NCBI RefSeq assembly: GCF_001456935.1
Contig: NZ_KQ758486.1
Location: 62,001 to 126,000, forward strand
Direction: 5' to 3'
Source of the DNA: [Bacillus] enclensis
GTDB taxonomy: Bacteria; Bacillota; Bacilli; Bacillales; Bacillaceae_B
Length of the DNA stretch: 64,000 bases
Below, piece after piece: positions 1-8,392 of the stretch (positions within the stretch are counted from its first letter, which is position 1; the number at the start of each line of letters is the position of its first letter). The notes under the pieces were generated by a model. That model saw only the letters and a program-made list of their open reading frames with translations. It did no database searches and had not been told where the DNA came from. Made by a program: the position numbers and the translations under genes.

Positions 1-1
1 A

Positions 2-721
2 ATCAAACTGAACGGATGGAAACATACTTCCCCGCGCCTGATCAAAAGTGAGAGGGGACTGAAAGTCGGGGTCCACAAAAGCAAGAAGCTTTGGCTGGTG
101 CCAATGTTCGTGCTGCTTCCGACAGGCAATCTGACACTGCCATTCGACTGGTGGCCGGTGTTCACACTCGGCACAGAGAGTTATTCGCTGCTGTGCGTCC
201 CATTCCTGCTCGGTTTTCAGCAGCTTGTGAAAAGCACCCTGCCCGAGGTCGCCATCAAGCAAATGGGCTCTCATGTATTCTGGCTCGGAGCCTTCATCCT
301 GACACTTGCAGTCACGGGCTTCTGGGCACCGATGTTTTCAGTGGCAGCAGGAGTGATCGCGATCCTGGGCCGAGCCTGGCTCATATATCGCCACCGATCC
401 GCCGAAGATTCCAAGCCTTATTATTACAAAAGGCAGTCGAAAGGCGTCATGATCCTCGGAATCCTTCCAGGTACACCGGCCGAAAAATTGTCACTCAGTA
501 TCGGGGAAATCATTTTAAAAGTGAACGGAACAGACGTGAATACGGAAAGGGGATTCTATGAAGCCCTCCAGAAAAACGGTGCCTACTGCAAACTCGAGGT
601 CCTCGGCACGAACGGGGAAAACCGGTTTGAACAGGGCGCGCTGTACGAAGGGGATCACCACGAACTCGGGATCCTGTTCGCCGATCAGGATTCAGGCTGG
701 GAACGTCATCATGTTTCATAA
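2..721 (+). CDS. minJ: MinJ, cell-division topology protein (3' part)
   Basis: The reading frame is open from base 2, so the start lies outside the window; 239 C-terminal residues are visible. They hold several hydrophobic membrane segments followed by a cytoplasmic PDZ domain from about visible residue 145 (GVMILGILPGTPAEKL, then IGEIILKVNG), the usual PDZ carboxylate-binding loop and second strand. In B. subtilis MinJ bridges DivIVA and MinD at poles and septum. The identification rests on the multi-pass membrane plus C-terminal PDZ layout and on the neighbourhood, since minJ lies upstream of csbA-uvrBA in B. subtilis. Another membrane PDZ protein cannot be fully excluded. The gene ends in a convergent terminator shared with the next gene. 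Confidence 0.75.
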   Translation: MKLNGWKHTSPRLIKSERGLKVGVHKSKKLWLVPMFVLLPTGNLTLPFDWWPVFTLGTESYSLLCVPFLLGFQQLVKSTLPEVAIKQMGSHVFWLGAFILTLAVTGFWAPMFSVAAGVIAILGRAWLIYRHRSAEDSKPYYYKRQSKGVMILGILPGTPAEKLSLSIGEIILKVNGTDVNTERGFYEALQKNGAYCKLEVLGTNGENRFEQGALYEGDHHELGILFADQDSGWERHHVS

Positions 722-758
722 AAAAAGCTTGCAGAATCAATTTCTGCAAGCTTTTTTA
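721..758. terminator. Bidirectional intrinsic terminator
   Basis: A near-perfect inverted repeat (AAAAAGCTTGCAGAA, 5-nt loop, TTCTGCAAGCTTTTTT) is flanked by A on the left and T on the right. It lies between the convergent minJ and symporter genes and can serve both strands. Confidence 0.9.
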
Positions 759-765
759 CATTTAC

Positions 766-1992
766 TTAAGTGGAACGGTCTTCTTTTTTCTCTGTCTTAT
801 CAATGATCGCGGTCCCGACAAGGTCACCTGTCACATTCAGGGCCGTTGCCCCCATGCCGACAAGAGCGTCGATGGCCGTCAACAGCGCCACGGTTTCCAT
901 CGGCAGGCCGAGCTGTGCAAAGACCGTGGCGATCATGACGATACCGGCGCCCGGAACCCCGGCAGTCCCGATCGATGCGAGTGTCCCGATCAACACGACG
1001 ACAAGCATCTCCGTCAGCGTCAGCGGTTCACCGATTACATTTGCAGCAAAAACGGCGGAGACTGCAATGCGTATCGCTGCCCCGTCCATATTGATCGTTG
1101 CCCCGAGCGGAAGGCTGAAGCCGTACAGGCTTTTTGACAAGCCAAGATTTTTCGCGGCATCCAGCGTCAGCGGAAGCGTCCCTGAGCTGCTTTGTGTGAC
1201 AAACGCAGTGATCATTGGCGTGCGTGCCTGTTTGAAAAATTTCCCCGGACTGATCTTGAAGAAGATCATGAACAGGATATAGAGTCCAATCTGAACGGCT
1301 ATCGCCGCGTAAAGGACGAGCACCATATTGCCCAGCGATACGAGTGTGTCCAAGCCTTGATTCCCGACCGTATTTGCCATGATGGCAAAAATCCCGATCG
1401 GAACGTATTGCAGGACGGCTTTCATGATCACAAGCACCGCTTCATTCAATCCTTCAGCGAGCTTGTACACATGCTCACCCAATTCATGAAACTGTTCACT
1501 CGATCGCAGCCACGAGATCGCAATCCCAAAGGTGAGGGCGGTGAAGATGATCCCGAGGAGGTTAAACTCTGAAAAAGCAGTCACGATGTTTTCCGGGATG
1601 ATATTCAATAATACACTCACGAGTCCCGGGTTTTCAGGTACTTTGAACGATTCGTCCGTATTGAGCGTCATCCCGGTCCCCGGATTGAACAGACTGGCGA
1701 CGGCAATGCCGACGATGATCGCCAGTGCAGAAGTAAGAACATAGTATAAGAACATTTTTCCACCCATGCGGCCGAGACTGCTCACGTTTGTCTGGTTGAC
1801 CCCGACAATCAGCGTAAACAGGATCAGCGGCAGGATGACGAACTTAAGGAGCCTTAGCAGGACGTCGCCAAGCGGTGTGAGGACGGACGCATCTTTTCCG
1901 AAAATGAGCCCGGCAATCACACCGAGCACGAGAGCCACGGTGATTTTTAAAATAAGGGATGTTTCGAGGTATCCCTTCCATATCGCTTTCAT
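766..1992 (-). CDS. Dicarboxylate/amino acid:cation symporter (DAACS family)
   Basis: A 408-residue polytopic membrane protein of the GltP/DctA/DAACS family, which brings glutamate, aspartate, C4-dicarboxylates or similar anions in with Na+ or H+. The reentrant-loop signature SSSGTLPLTL and the following motif GATINMDGAA, which form the substrate and cation site, are intact, and the length is normal. The start is supported by AAGGAGGAA just upstream on the minus strand. The exact substrate (glutamate, aspartate, dicarboxylate or cystine) cannot be read from sequence, so no symbol is given. Single-gene unit, convergent with minJ. Confidence 0.93.
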   Translation of the reverse strand: MKAIWKGYLETSLILKITVALVLGVIAGLIFGKDASVLTPLGDVLLRLLKFVILPLILFTLIVGVNQTNVSSLGRMGGKMFLYYVLTSALAIIVGIAVASLFNPGTGMTLNTDESFKVPENPGLVSVLLNIIPENIVTAFSEFNLLGIIFTALTFGIAISWLRSSEQFHELGEHVYKLAEGLNEAVLVIMKAVLQYVPIGIFAIMANTVGNQGLDTLVSLGNMVLVLYAAIAVQIGLYILFMIFFKISPGKFFKQARTPMITAFVTQSSSGTLPLTLDAAKNLGLSKSLYGFSLPLGATINMDGAAIRIAVSAVFAANVIGEPLTLTEMLVVVLIGTLASIGTAGVPGAGIVMIATVFAQLGLPMETVALLTAIDALVGMGATALNVTGDLVGTAIIDKTEKKEDRST

Positions 1993-2185
1993 AAAATTCC
2001 TCCTTTATATGTTAGTTTTCCCCAATGGATTCCATAAGAATCTTCTATTTAGAGCATTCCGCACATTCCTTTAAAAGCGGCCGGAACAATTTCATATTAA
2101 AGCACATTGAAATAGTCGGGATTCAATTACGATACAATACACTATCACATCTGTCAAAAGAATCGTTTTTCCATTACAATCTTAC

Positions 2186-2210
2186 GTTTGGTAAATACGG
2201 AACAGGGTAT
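2186..2210 (+). promoter_or_regulatory. Candidate sigma-B-type promoter
   Basis: GTTTGG at 2186-2191, a 13-nt spacer, then GGGTAT at 2205-2210. This resembles the sigma-B consensus GTTTAA-N12..15-GGGTAT with a perfect -10 and two mismatches in the -35. It lies 40 nt upstream of the rhodanese-dioxygenase start. No transcript data are available. Confidence 0.45.
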
Positions 2211-2212
2211 AT

Positions 2213-2232
2213 ATGATATATAAACATATCAT
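2213..2232. promoter_or_regulatory. Palindrome in the leader of the persulfide dioxygenase gene
   Basis: ATGATAT and ATATCAT arms separated by 6 nt lie between the putative -10 element and the ribosome binding site GGGAGGAG. The position suits a repressor operator. The binding protein is unknown. Confidence 0.4.
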
Positions 2233-2250
2233 TGGGAGGAGATTACAACC

Positions 2251-3375
2251 ATGTCACTTCAACCACTTGAAGTAAAAGATCTAGTAAAAAAAATCATGAA
2301 AAATGAAGAAGTCTTTATCCTGGACGTGCGCGGGGAAGACGATTATGAAAACTGGAAGATTGAAGGAAAGTCTGTCACCACCATGAATATCCCTTTGAAG
2401 GAGATCAAACAGGATCCCGGAAAAGCGAAGGAGAAGCTGCCGGATGAAGGACCGATTTATGCCGTGTGCGCGAAAGGGATTTCATCGCAGGACGGAGTGG
2501 AGATCCTGAAAGAAGCAGGCGTCTCTGAAATAACCCATGTGGTCGATGGGATGAACGGCTGGAGCGAGCATCTCGAACCGGTCAAGATCAGCAAGCTGCC
2601 CGGGGAAGGCGGGGCACTCTATCAATTTGTCCGTCTCGGGAAAGGATGCTTATCCTATATCATCGAATCTGACGGGGAAGCGGTCATCGTGGATCCCAAC
2701 CGGATGACGCATTTTTACACAGACTTCGTTGAGGAACAGGGTCTGAAAATCAAAGCAGTCATCGATACGCATCTTCATGCCGACCATATTTCGGGAGGGC
2801 GTGAAATTGCCAAGCAGTACGATGCCGAATACTATTTTCCCGATAAAGATGATGAAGGGGTGGAATTCGAGTACAATCCGCTGAAGGACGGCGACGAAAT
2901 TAAAGCAGGTGCGGCGGCTCTCAAGGCATTCTATTCACCGGGCCACACGATCGGCAGTACGAGCCTCATCGTGAACGATGAATTCCTGCTCACCGGTGAT
3001 ATCCTGTTTGTCGAATCAATCGGCCGGCCGGACCTTGCCGGGAAGGCTGAAGACTGGGTGGAAGACCTGAGGGAAACATTGTACGACCGCTACAAGAATC
3101 TGGCGGGTGATTTGACCGTCCTTCCGTCCCACTTTGGTGAGATGAGCGAGCTGAATGAGGACGGGAGTGTGTCGGACAAATTGAACGCTCTCTACGAAAA
3201 AAATAAAAAACTGAACGTGGATGATGCCGGGGAATTCCGTCATATGGTCACGGATAATCTTCCTGAGCAGCCGAACAGCCACGAAGAAATCCGGAAGACG
3301 AATATGGGGAAATCCCACCCCGATCCTGATGAAAAGCAGAGTATGGAGACAGGTCCCAACAACTGTTCAGTGTAA
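2251..3375 (+). CDS. Rhodanese-persulfide dioxygenase fusion (MBL fold)
   Basis: A 374-residue two-domain protein. Residues 5-110 form a rhodanese domain with the active-site cysteine at C73 in CAKGISSQ. Residues 122-330 form a metallo-beta-lactamase domain with the HLHADH motif (174-179), H232 in SPGHT and D250, the single-iron ligand pattern of ETHE1/CstB-type persulfide dioxygenases. The expected role is oxidation of glutathione, bacillithiol or CoA persulfide to sulfite, with sulfur transfer by the rhodanese part. Here the rhodanese is N-terminal, unlike S. aureus CstB as I recall it. The C-terminal ~45 residues are hydrophilic and end in NNCSV. A good RBS precedes the ATG. Monocistronic, with a possible stress promoter and a palindrome upstream. 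Confidence 0.88.
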   Translation: MSLQPLEVKDLVKKIMKNEEVFILDVRGEDDYENWKIEGKSVTTMNIPLKEIKQDPGKAKEKLPDEGPIYAVCAKGISSQDGVEILKEAGVSEITHVVDGMNGWSEHLEPVKISKLPGEGGALYQFVRLGKGCLSYIIESDGEAVIVDPNRMTHFYTDFVEEQGLKIKAVIDTHLHADHISGGREIAKQYDAEYYFPDKDDEGVEFEYNPLKDGDEIKAGAAALKAFYSPGHTIGSTSLIVNDEFLLTGDILFVESIGRPDLAGKAEDWVEDLRETLYDRYKNLAGDLTVLPSHFGEMSELNEDGSVSDKLNALYEKNKKLNVDDAGEFRHMVTDNLPEQPNSHEEIRKTNMGKSHPDPDEKQSMETGPNNCSV

Positions 3376-3384
3376 AATAAAACG

Positions 3385-3425
3385 GGCAGGCAGCCTCATC
3401 AGGCGGCCTGCCTTATTTATTTTTC
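3385..3425 (+). terminator. Intrinsic terminator
   Basis: GGCAGGC-A-GCCT, loop CATC, AGGC-G-GCCTGCC, followed by a T-rich tract. It closes the rhodanese-dioxygenase unit. Confidence 0.85.
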
Positions 3426-3488
3426 CTTCCAATCAATCTATCTTTTGGTATAATTTTACTAATGATGGAGTTAATAGGGAGGTTTGCA

Positions 3489-4361
3489 ATGAAACTGCTA
3501 CATATAATCAAAAATTTTATTTTATCTGCAGCCGGAATCATCTTGATGGGCGGCCTGCCGGTGCTCATCTCCGGACTTGCTGCCAAGGAGGTGCACTGGC
3601 ACGCCTATTGGACGACGATCCAAGAGATTCTGTATGCCATCATCCACCCATCCGAGCTTACATATAAAGTGATCGGCGGGCAGAAAGAGCGCGATTTGTT
3701 CCCATTTTTGTGGGAGCCGATCCAGTATTCACTGACCGTCTTGTTTTCGTCCTTCTTTTTGGCCATGCTTATGGCCGTCATCCTCACGATCCTCACCATG
3801 ATGTTCTCGGAGAAAATCAGACAGTCTATCAAATTCGGGTTCTATCTTCTGGAGTCACTGCCCGATCTTCTCATCATCCTGATTCTGCAGCTTGCCATCC
3901 TTGCTTACTATAAACAATCCGGACAGGTCGTCGTGGGGATTGCCGCCACTTATGAGGAAAGGATTTATCTTCTCCCGATCCTGGTGCTCGCCATCCTGCC
4001 GTCCATCCAGCTGTACCGTTTGACGATCATGACGTTTGAGAAGGAAGAGAAGAAGGATTACGTGCAGCTTGCCAAATCAATCGGGTTGGGGAAATTTTTC
4101 ATCTTGATCGTACATATCCTGCGGAATGCTGTCATTTCCGTATTCTTTCAGTCTAAGAAAACGGTGTGGTTCATGCTGTCGAATCTATTCGTCATCGAGC
4201 TGCTGTTCAATATTCCGGGCATCACCCGGTTCCTTATGTCGACGCTGCAGCCGACATTATTCACGCTCGCTTTATTCAGCATCTTCATCCCTCTTTTCCT
4301 TTTTTACAACATCGGGGAGTTCGTGCTGTCCCGTAAGGCAAACAGAGGGGAGGAATTATGA
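3489..4361 (+). CDS. ABC transporter permease, OppB/DppB type (orphan pair 1)
   Basis: About 290 residues with an N-terminal membrane segment, a long extracytoplasmic loop and a block of five membrane segments, the layout of oligopeptide or nickel permeases of the OppB class. A cytoplasmic-loop motif resembling the EAA region is seen around VQLAKSIGLGKFFILIVHIL. The start at 3489 is chosen because AGGGAGG ends 6 nt before it; an in-frame ATG at 3462 lacks a ribosome binding site. The gene overlaps the next permease by ATGA. No ATPase or binding-protein gene is adjacent, so the substrate and energising partner are unknown. A second homologous pair lies at 10364-12294 on the other strand. Confidence 0.8.
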   Translation: MKLLHIIKNFILSAAGIILMGGLPVLISGLAAKEVHWHAYWTTIQEILYAIIHPSELTYKVIGGQKERDLFPFLWEPIQYSLTVLFSSFFLAMLMAVILTILTMMFSEKIRQSIKFGFYLLESLPDLLIILILQLAILAYYKQSGQVVVGIAATYEERIYLLPILVLAILPSIQLYRLTIMTFEKEEKKDYVQLAKSIGLGKFFILIVHILRNAVISVFFQSKKTVWFMLSNLFVIELLFNIPGITRFLMSTLQPTLFTLALFSIFIPLFLFYNIGEFVLSRKANRGEEL

Positions 4362-5392
4362 TGAAACGAAGTATATGGAAGAATCCCATGTTCCTCAGCG
4401 GCTTTTTGTATTTGTTCCTGCTGATCCTGGCGAGCTTTCTCTATACCATCCTCTGGGATGATGAGGTAAGGCGGCTTTATTTTATTTCTGAAAATGGATT
4501 CCCGGTGGAGTCGGCGCCGATCTCGCCAAAATGGAATTATCCGTTCGGCACCGATCCGCTTGGCCTGGATATGTTAGGGAAGATTCTCATCGGCGCGAAA
4601 TACACGCTGATCCTTTCCTTCATCATCGCCTTCCTGAGAGTCGTCATTTCCCTGCCGATTGCACTTGTCCTCGGCACCTATCTGCAAAGGTTCAAAAAAT
4701 CGATCAACGGGACGATCGATTCGTTTCATTATATCCCGTTGTCCATCATCGCTTACTTCCTGCTGCATCCGGTGTTGTGGGAGCCGTTCAATGGCTTTCC
4801 GACCACGATGACGGAACGTTTTATCATTGAGATTCTTATCCTGACCGTCCTCATCGTGCCGATCCTTTCGTCACTGCTTGGAAATGAAGTATCGATGGTG
4901 TACAAGGAAGAATTCATCCTCAGCGCGAAAGTACTGGGAGCAAGTAAATTCAGGATCATCTTCAAACATATCCTGCCATCACTGAAAGACAAGCTTGTCG
5001 TCCTTTTCGGTCAGCAGATCATGCAGACGCTGGTCATCTTCATCCACCTCGGACTGCTGAAGCTCTTCGTCGGGGGGACGGACGTCGATTACTCGTTCGT
5101 ACCCGATCCGCCGCAGTCCAGCACCAATGAGTGGTCAGGGCTGATCGGTGACTCGTTCCGCTACCTGCAGGGGGCCCCGTGGGTGCCGCTCACCCCGATC
5201 CTCTTCTTTGCGAGCGCCATGTTCGCCGTCGCGCTCATGATCGAGGGATACGTTCGTGCAACGTCTGGCCACTCCCATTTTTATAAAAAGTTCAGGGAGA
5301 AATATAATGGGGAAGCTGTGGAGAAAAAGGACGAGTTAAAAGCTGCTGATTTTAAAAGGGTGAGGTCTGAGGGGGAAACGTTTGGAGGATGA
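4358..5392 (+). CDS. ABC transporter permease, OppC/DppC type (orphan pair 1)
   Basis: A 344-residue inner-membrane permease. It has an N-terminal membrane segment, a periplasmic loop with the OppC-type FGTDPLGLDMLGKIL signature (residues about 60-76) and a core of further membrane helices. The EAA-like loop is around FILSAKVLGASKFRIIFKHI. The start overlaps the upstream stop (ATGA) with GGGGAGGA in front, which implies translational coupling. It should form a heterodimer with the preceding protein. The C-terminal tail of about 50 residues is hydrophilic and charged. No ATP-binding or solute-binding subunit is encoded nearby. Confidence 0.8.
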   Translation: MMKRSIWKNPMFLSGFLYLFLLILASFLYTILWDDEVRRLYFISENGFPVESAPISPKWNYPFGTDPLGLDMLGKILIGAKYTLILSFIIAFLRVVISLPIALVLGTYLQRFKKSINGTIDSFHYIPLSIIAYFLLHPVLWEPFNGFPTTMTERFIIEILILTVLIVPILSSLLGNEVSMVYKEEFILSAKVLGASKFRIIFKHILPSLKDKLVVLFGQQIMQTLVIFIHLGLLKLFVGGTDVDYSFVPDPPQSSTNEWSGLIGDSFRYLQGAPWVPLTPILFFASAMFAVALMIEGYVRATSGHSHFYKKFREKYNGEAVEKKDELKAADFKRVRSEGETFGG

Positions 5393-5442
5393 AAAGAGGG
5401 GGGCGTGTTTTATTCGATTACAGGGCAAGATCCATTGATTGG

Positions 5443-5583
5443 GTGCCAGGCACAAATCACCCGTTTTGTGCCTAGCACAGGACCGGTCGCCTTCGTGTAC
5501 CAGGTACATCGTGTCCGATTTGTACCAGGTACAATTAAGCCCCCGTGTACCACGTCCAAAACCACCACCCTGTACCAGGTACA
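5443..5583. repeat. Phased array of short palindromes
   Basis: Six related palindromic words recur every 24-29 bp: GTGCCAGGCAC (5443), GTGCCTAGCAC (5468), GTACCAGGTAC (5497, 5522, 5572) and a degenerate copy GTACCACGT (about 5546). The spacing of about 2.5 helical turns is regular. The array fills the gap between the permease gene and the convergent TVP38-family gene. Function unknown. Confidence 0.75.
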
Positions 5584-5594
5584 CTCCACCAACA

Positions 5595-5632
5595 CAAAAA
5601 ATCGGCCGCACCCAAGCTGGGTCCGGCCGATT
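5595..5632 (-). terminator. Intrinsic terminator of the TVP38-family gene
   Basis: AATCGGCCG and CGGCCGATT arms with an inner ACCC/GGGT pair, followed on the minus strand by a run of six T. It lies directly after the minus-strand stop codon at 5635. A weaker T-rich tract on the plus side may let it work in both directions. Confidence 0.85.
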
Positions 5633-5634
5633 AT

Positions 5635-6216
5635 TCATTTTTCCCCCCTCAAATGTCCATACCGGACAGCGGCATAACCGAGCCCCAGCAATGCTGCCGC
5701 CCCCAATAGGATCCACGTTCCCCTTGATGATTCAATCACATTTACAACGATCAGAGCTTCAAGCAGGAGTGCAGGAATTTTCCCCGCAGTGCTCACCACG
5801 GTGAAAGCAGCAGCTGAGATGCTGCTGAATGCAGCGGCGACCGTCACGACCCCTGAAGGGACAAAAGGGAAGATCCGAAAGACAAAGAGTAGGAAGATCC
5901 ATTCCTTTCCTTCTGCCTGCTTGAGTTTTAAAAAATAGCGGTTTTCCGATATTTTATCGAGTTTCGCCACCGACATCCCTTTCCGATAAAGGACAAAACT
6001 CACGACCGCACCGAGGGATTCCCCGATGATGGAGAGGAGGATCCCTGTTTCGAGGCCGAAATATGAAATATTCAAGGCCGTGATGAAAAAACTGGGCAGG
6101 AAGCCGGCAACACTGATGACAATGTTCACCCCTACGCTGAATAAGGCGATCAGGACAGCACTTCCGCTGAGATGATTCTCGATGATTTCTTTTATCGTAA
6201 GTGCCAGCCAGCCCAA
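5635..6216 (-). CDS. TVP38/TMEM64 (SNARE-associated/DedA-like) membrane protein
   Basis: A 193-residue membrane protein with about five hydrophobic segments. It carries the family pattern of a first conserved block (AGFLPSFFITALN), a Gly-rich block around GESLGAVVSFVLYRKG, and an arginine-containing segment (FRIFPFVPSG) that fits the VTT domain reentrant loops. Relatives in Bacillus include YdjZ/YtxB-type proteins; the VTT superfamily is linked to lipid scrambling or carrier-lipid recycling, but the role of this member is not known. Single gene with its own terminator. Confidence 0.8.
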   Translation of the reverse strand: MGWLALTIKEIIENHLSGSAVLIALFSVGVNIVISVAGFLPSFFITALNISYFGLETGILLSIIGESLGAVVSFVLYRKGMSVAKLDKISENRYFLKLKQAEGKEWIFLLFVFRIFPFVPSGVVTVAAAFSSISAAAFTVVSTAGKIPALLLEALIVVNVIESSRGTWILLGAAALLGLGYAAVRYGHLRGEK

Positions 6217-6296
6217 TTGCCTCAGTCCTTCATCATGGTCTAATAATCCGGTGCGTTTTAATTCCTTTCACATTGTACTATATTTTGACCAAAAAG

Positions 6297-6330
6297 AAAC
6301 AGAGCCGGGAAAGCCCGGGCTCTGTTTTGT
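6297..6330 (-). terminator. Intrinsic terminator (probably bidirectional)
   Basis: AAACAGAGCC-GGG and CCC-GGGCTCTGTTT around a short AAAG loop, with T-rich sequence on the minus strand. It lies just downstream of the minus-strand DUF1206 gene. Confidence 0.85.
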
Positions 6331-6346
6331 GTGAAAATCCATATTA

Positions 6347-7201
6347 TCAATACATACTCAAATGCCGGTTCTTCCCCTTTAAAATCTGATACACCCCGTA
6401 AAGGAACAATCCGGCCGCGACCACGGCCAGTATCCACTGGCCGTATGGCTGCTGGGCGATTTTTGAGAGGGCGCCGTCGAGTCCTTTTGTTTTATCGGGG
6501 TCTGCGGTGATGGCCGTCTTGATGAAGAAATAACCGACAAATAGGAAGACGAATCCACGCGAGAATAATCCCATTCTTCCGGCGTTACTGCCTAACTTCC
6601 ATTCTTTGTCAGACATTTCATGCCGCTTAAAATGCTTTGTAAACTTTCCAGTTACGGCGATGTACATTTCATGAAGAGCGAAGCCGATGATGATGGCGCC
6701 GACGATGCCGACGATCCACTGACCGAACGGCTGTGATAAAAGCTTAGCAGAGATGGATTGTTTGGACCCGGAGCCCGATCCGCTCTTGGCATGCATCGCG
6801 ATCATGAATGCATTATATGAAAGTGCACTGTAGATGATTCCGCTAATGACATGGGTGAGCCTCCTGAATGCCGATTTCATCAAACCGTCGGAATGTCCGG
6901 GGTCTTTGACTGCTTCGATGAAGCTCCACATGACGATGCCGATGATCCCGAATCCGACGATCCACAGAAGTACCTCACCGAAAGGAGCCTGTGCAACCGC
7001 ACTGAACGCCCCGCTGGAATCGGACATGCTTCCGCCTGCCCCGAACGCGGCCATCAGTGCGAGCGCCCCGATCATCAGGTAAACACTGCCCCTTGCGATA
7101 TATCCTACCCGTGCAAAACCACGTATCCAGGGCTTGATGTCAGACGAGCTTTGATTGTTTTTATTTGTATCGTTAGAAATGATCGTTGAAAGATCAGCCA
7201 T
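6347..7201 (-). CDS. DUF1206 domain-containing membrane protein
   Basis: About 284 residues made of three repeats of a two-helix unit, each with an aromatic-arginine start (WIRGFARVGYIARG, RRLTHVISGIIYSAL, GLFSRGFVFLFVG) and a repeated PFGQWI / PYGQWI loop. This is the threefold DUF1206 architecture. The start at 7201 is chosen because AAGGGAAGTAGG precedes it; an ATG 33 nt further upstream lacks a ribosome binding site. Function unknown in the family. Single-gene unit on the minus strand, divergent from ktrAB. Confidence 0.85.
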   Translation of the reverse strand: MADLSTIISNDTNKNNQSSSDIKPWIRGFARVGYIARGSVYLMIGALALMAAFGAGGSMSDSSGAFSAVAQAPFGEVLLWIVGFGIIGIVMWSFIEAVKDPGHSDGLMKSAFRRLTHVISGIIYSALSYNAFMIAMHAKSGSGSGSKQSISAKLLSQPFGQWIVGIVGAIIIGFALHEMYIAVTGKFTKHFKRHEMSDKEWKLGSNAGRMGLFSRGFVFLFVGYFFIKTAITADPDKTKGLDGALSKIAQQPYGQWILAVVAAGLFLYGVYQILKGKNRHLSMY

Positions 7202-7333
7202 TTTCCTACTTCCCTTCTGGTACTTATCTAGCATTACTTATGTAGGCTTTTCCCCATAAAAATGAATTGGAAACCTCCCGGTGTATGAAAAATCCCTTCC
7301 AATTGAAGGGCAGAAATTTTTACAAAAAACATA

Positions 7334-7362
7334 TTTACAACTCACGGTACGGGGAGTATGAT
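7334..7362 (+). promoter_or_regulatory. Sigma-A promoter of the ktrAB riboswitch transcript
   Basis: TTTACA at 7334-7339, exactly 17 nt, then TATGAT at 7357-7362. Transcription would start near 7369, just before the riboswitch aptamer. Confidence 0.75.
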
Positions 7363-7377
7363 AACTAACATCAAACA

Positions 7378-7582
7378 AATATTCTTTATCGCTTAATTCA
7401 ATTTGAAGCGGGGGACCCGAGTCACAGGGGTGAATCCACATCGCTGCAAGGTTCTTGATCTGAAAGGCATAGGCCGGTGCGCCCATGCTGAAAGGGGAAT
7501 CCTTGTTTGCGGCTTGAGGTAGGGCTACTTCCATCGCCCGAATCCGTCAGCTAACCTCGTAAGCGTAATGGGAGAGGATGAT
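7378..7582 (+). promoter_or_regulatory. ydaO/yuaA-type c-di-AMP riboswitch
   Basis: The leader carries the conserved ydaO-yuaA words in order: TCGCTTAATTC, GCGGGGGACCC, AGGGGTGAATCC, GGTAGGG...TACTTCC, CGAATCCGTCAGCTAACCTC and GTAAGCG. This class binds c-di-AMP and switches off potassium uptake when the nucleotide is abundant. The same class precedes ktrAB (yuaA-yubG) in B. subtilis. The aptamer is followed by an intrinsic terminator at 7603 and then ktrA, so control by premature termination is expected. Boundaries are approximate. Confidence 0.93.
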
Positions 7583-7602
7583 ACTCGTGATCAAAAAATG
7601 AT

Positions 7603-7634
7603 GACCACAGGGTGTATTCCTTGTGGTCTTTTTG
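7603..7634 (+). terminator. Riboswitch expression-platform terminator
   Basis: GACCACA and TGTGGTC arms around a 12-nt loop followed by TTTTTG. It lies between the c-di-AMP aptamer and ktrA and is the expected site of ligand-induced termination. Confidence 0.85.
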
Positions 7635-7732
7635 TGCTGTTTTTTAAGTTCGATTGCCGCTGTTCTGTTCGGAGCGGAGTTGAATAACATCTATTGGTTA
7701 AGCTAATAAAAAGGTTTTGGAGGGTGTACATC

Positions 7733-8389
7733 ATGAAGAAGCAATTTGCAGTCATCGGTTTGGGCCGGTTCGGGGGAAATCTTGTACAGGAGCTGGCAGC
7801 GCTCAATGTGGAGGTGCTTGCGATCGATATCCACCACGAAGTCGTCCAGAAGTTCCAGGATATTGCGACACATGCCGTGCAGGCGAATGCGATGGATGAA
7901 TCGGTGCTGAAGTCACTTGGACTTAGAAATTTTGACCATGTCATCGTTTCATTTGGTGAAAATATCGAGGCGAGTATCCTGACGACGCTCCAGCTGAAGG
8001 AAATCGGCGTCAAAGAGGTGTGGGTCAAGGCATCGAATGCTTACCATCAGAAAGTGCTGGATCGCATCGGCGCGGATAAGGTCATTCATCCGGAACGAGA
8101 TATGGCGAGAAGGATCGCCCATCACATCACGTCTGAGAAAATCATCGATTATATCGAAGTATCGAAAGAACATAGTATCGTCGAAGTGCTAGCAACCAGG
8201 AAGGTCGCCGGGAAGAATCTGATCGAGCTGGATGTTCGCGCGAAGTACGGCTGCAATATCATCGCCATCCACCGCGGTGACGAGGTCATCGTCTCGCCGT
8301 CCGCGGATGAAGTCATCCAAAAGGAGGACCTCCTGATTGTGATTGGTCATAACCGCGATATCAATCGCTTTGAAAAAGAAGGTGTATAA
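7733..8389 (+). CDS. ktrA: KtrA, cytosolic gating subunit of K+ uptake system
   Basis: A 218-residue RCK protein. Residues 1-140 form the RCK_N Rossmann domain with the nucleotide motif GLGRFGG (9-15) and an acidic residue at the end of strand 2 (VLAIDI). Residues about 145-218 form the RCK_C domain. KtrA octamers bind ATP/ADP and c-di-AMP and gate KtrB. The start at 7733 has GGAGGGTG upstream; the longer in-frame start at 7694 has none. ktrB begins 3 nt after the stop, so the two form an operon below the c-di-AMP riboswitch. This gives c-di-AMP control of both synthesis and, by the known RCK_C site, activity. Confidence 0.95.
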   Translation: MKKQFAVIGLGRFGGNLVQELAALNVEVLAIDIHHEVVQKFQDIATHAVQANAMDESVLKSLGLRNFDHVIVSFGENIEASILTTLQLKEIGVKEVWVKASNAYHQKVLDRIGADKVIHPERDMARRIAHHITSEKIIDYIEVSKEHSIVEVLATRKVAGKNLIELDVRAKYGCNIIAIHRGDEVIVSPSADEVIQKEDLLIVIGHNRDINRFEKEGV

Positions 8390-8392
8390 AAG

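Noticed and set aside
5336-5804. Open frames on both strands over the palindrome array
   Set aside because: Low-complexity repeat translation (CTWYR- and PSCTRY-like words), no RBS, overlapping real genes.
7238-7534. 98-residue minus-strand frame across the ktrAB leader
   Set aside because: It lies antisense to the c-di-AMP riboswitch, whose conserved bases explain the sequence.
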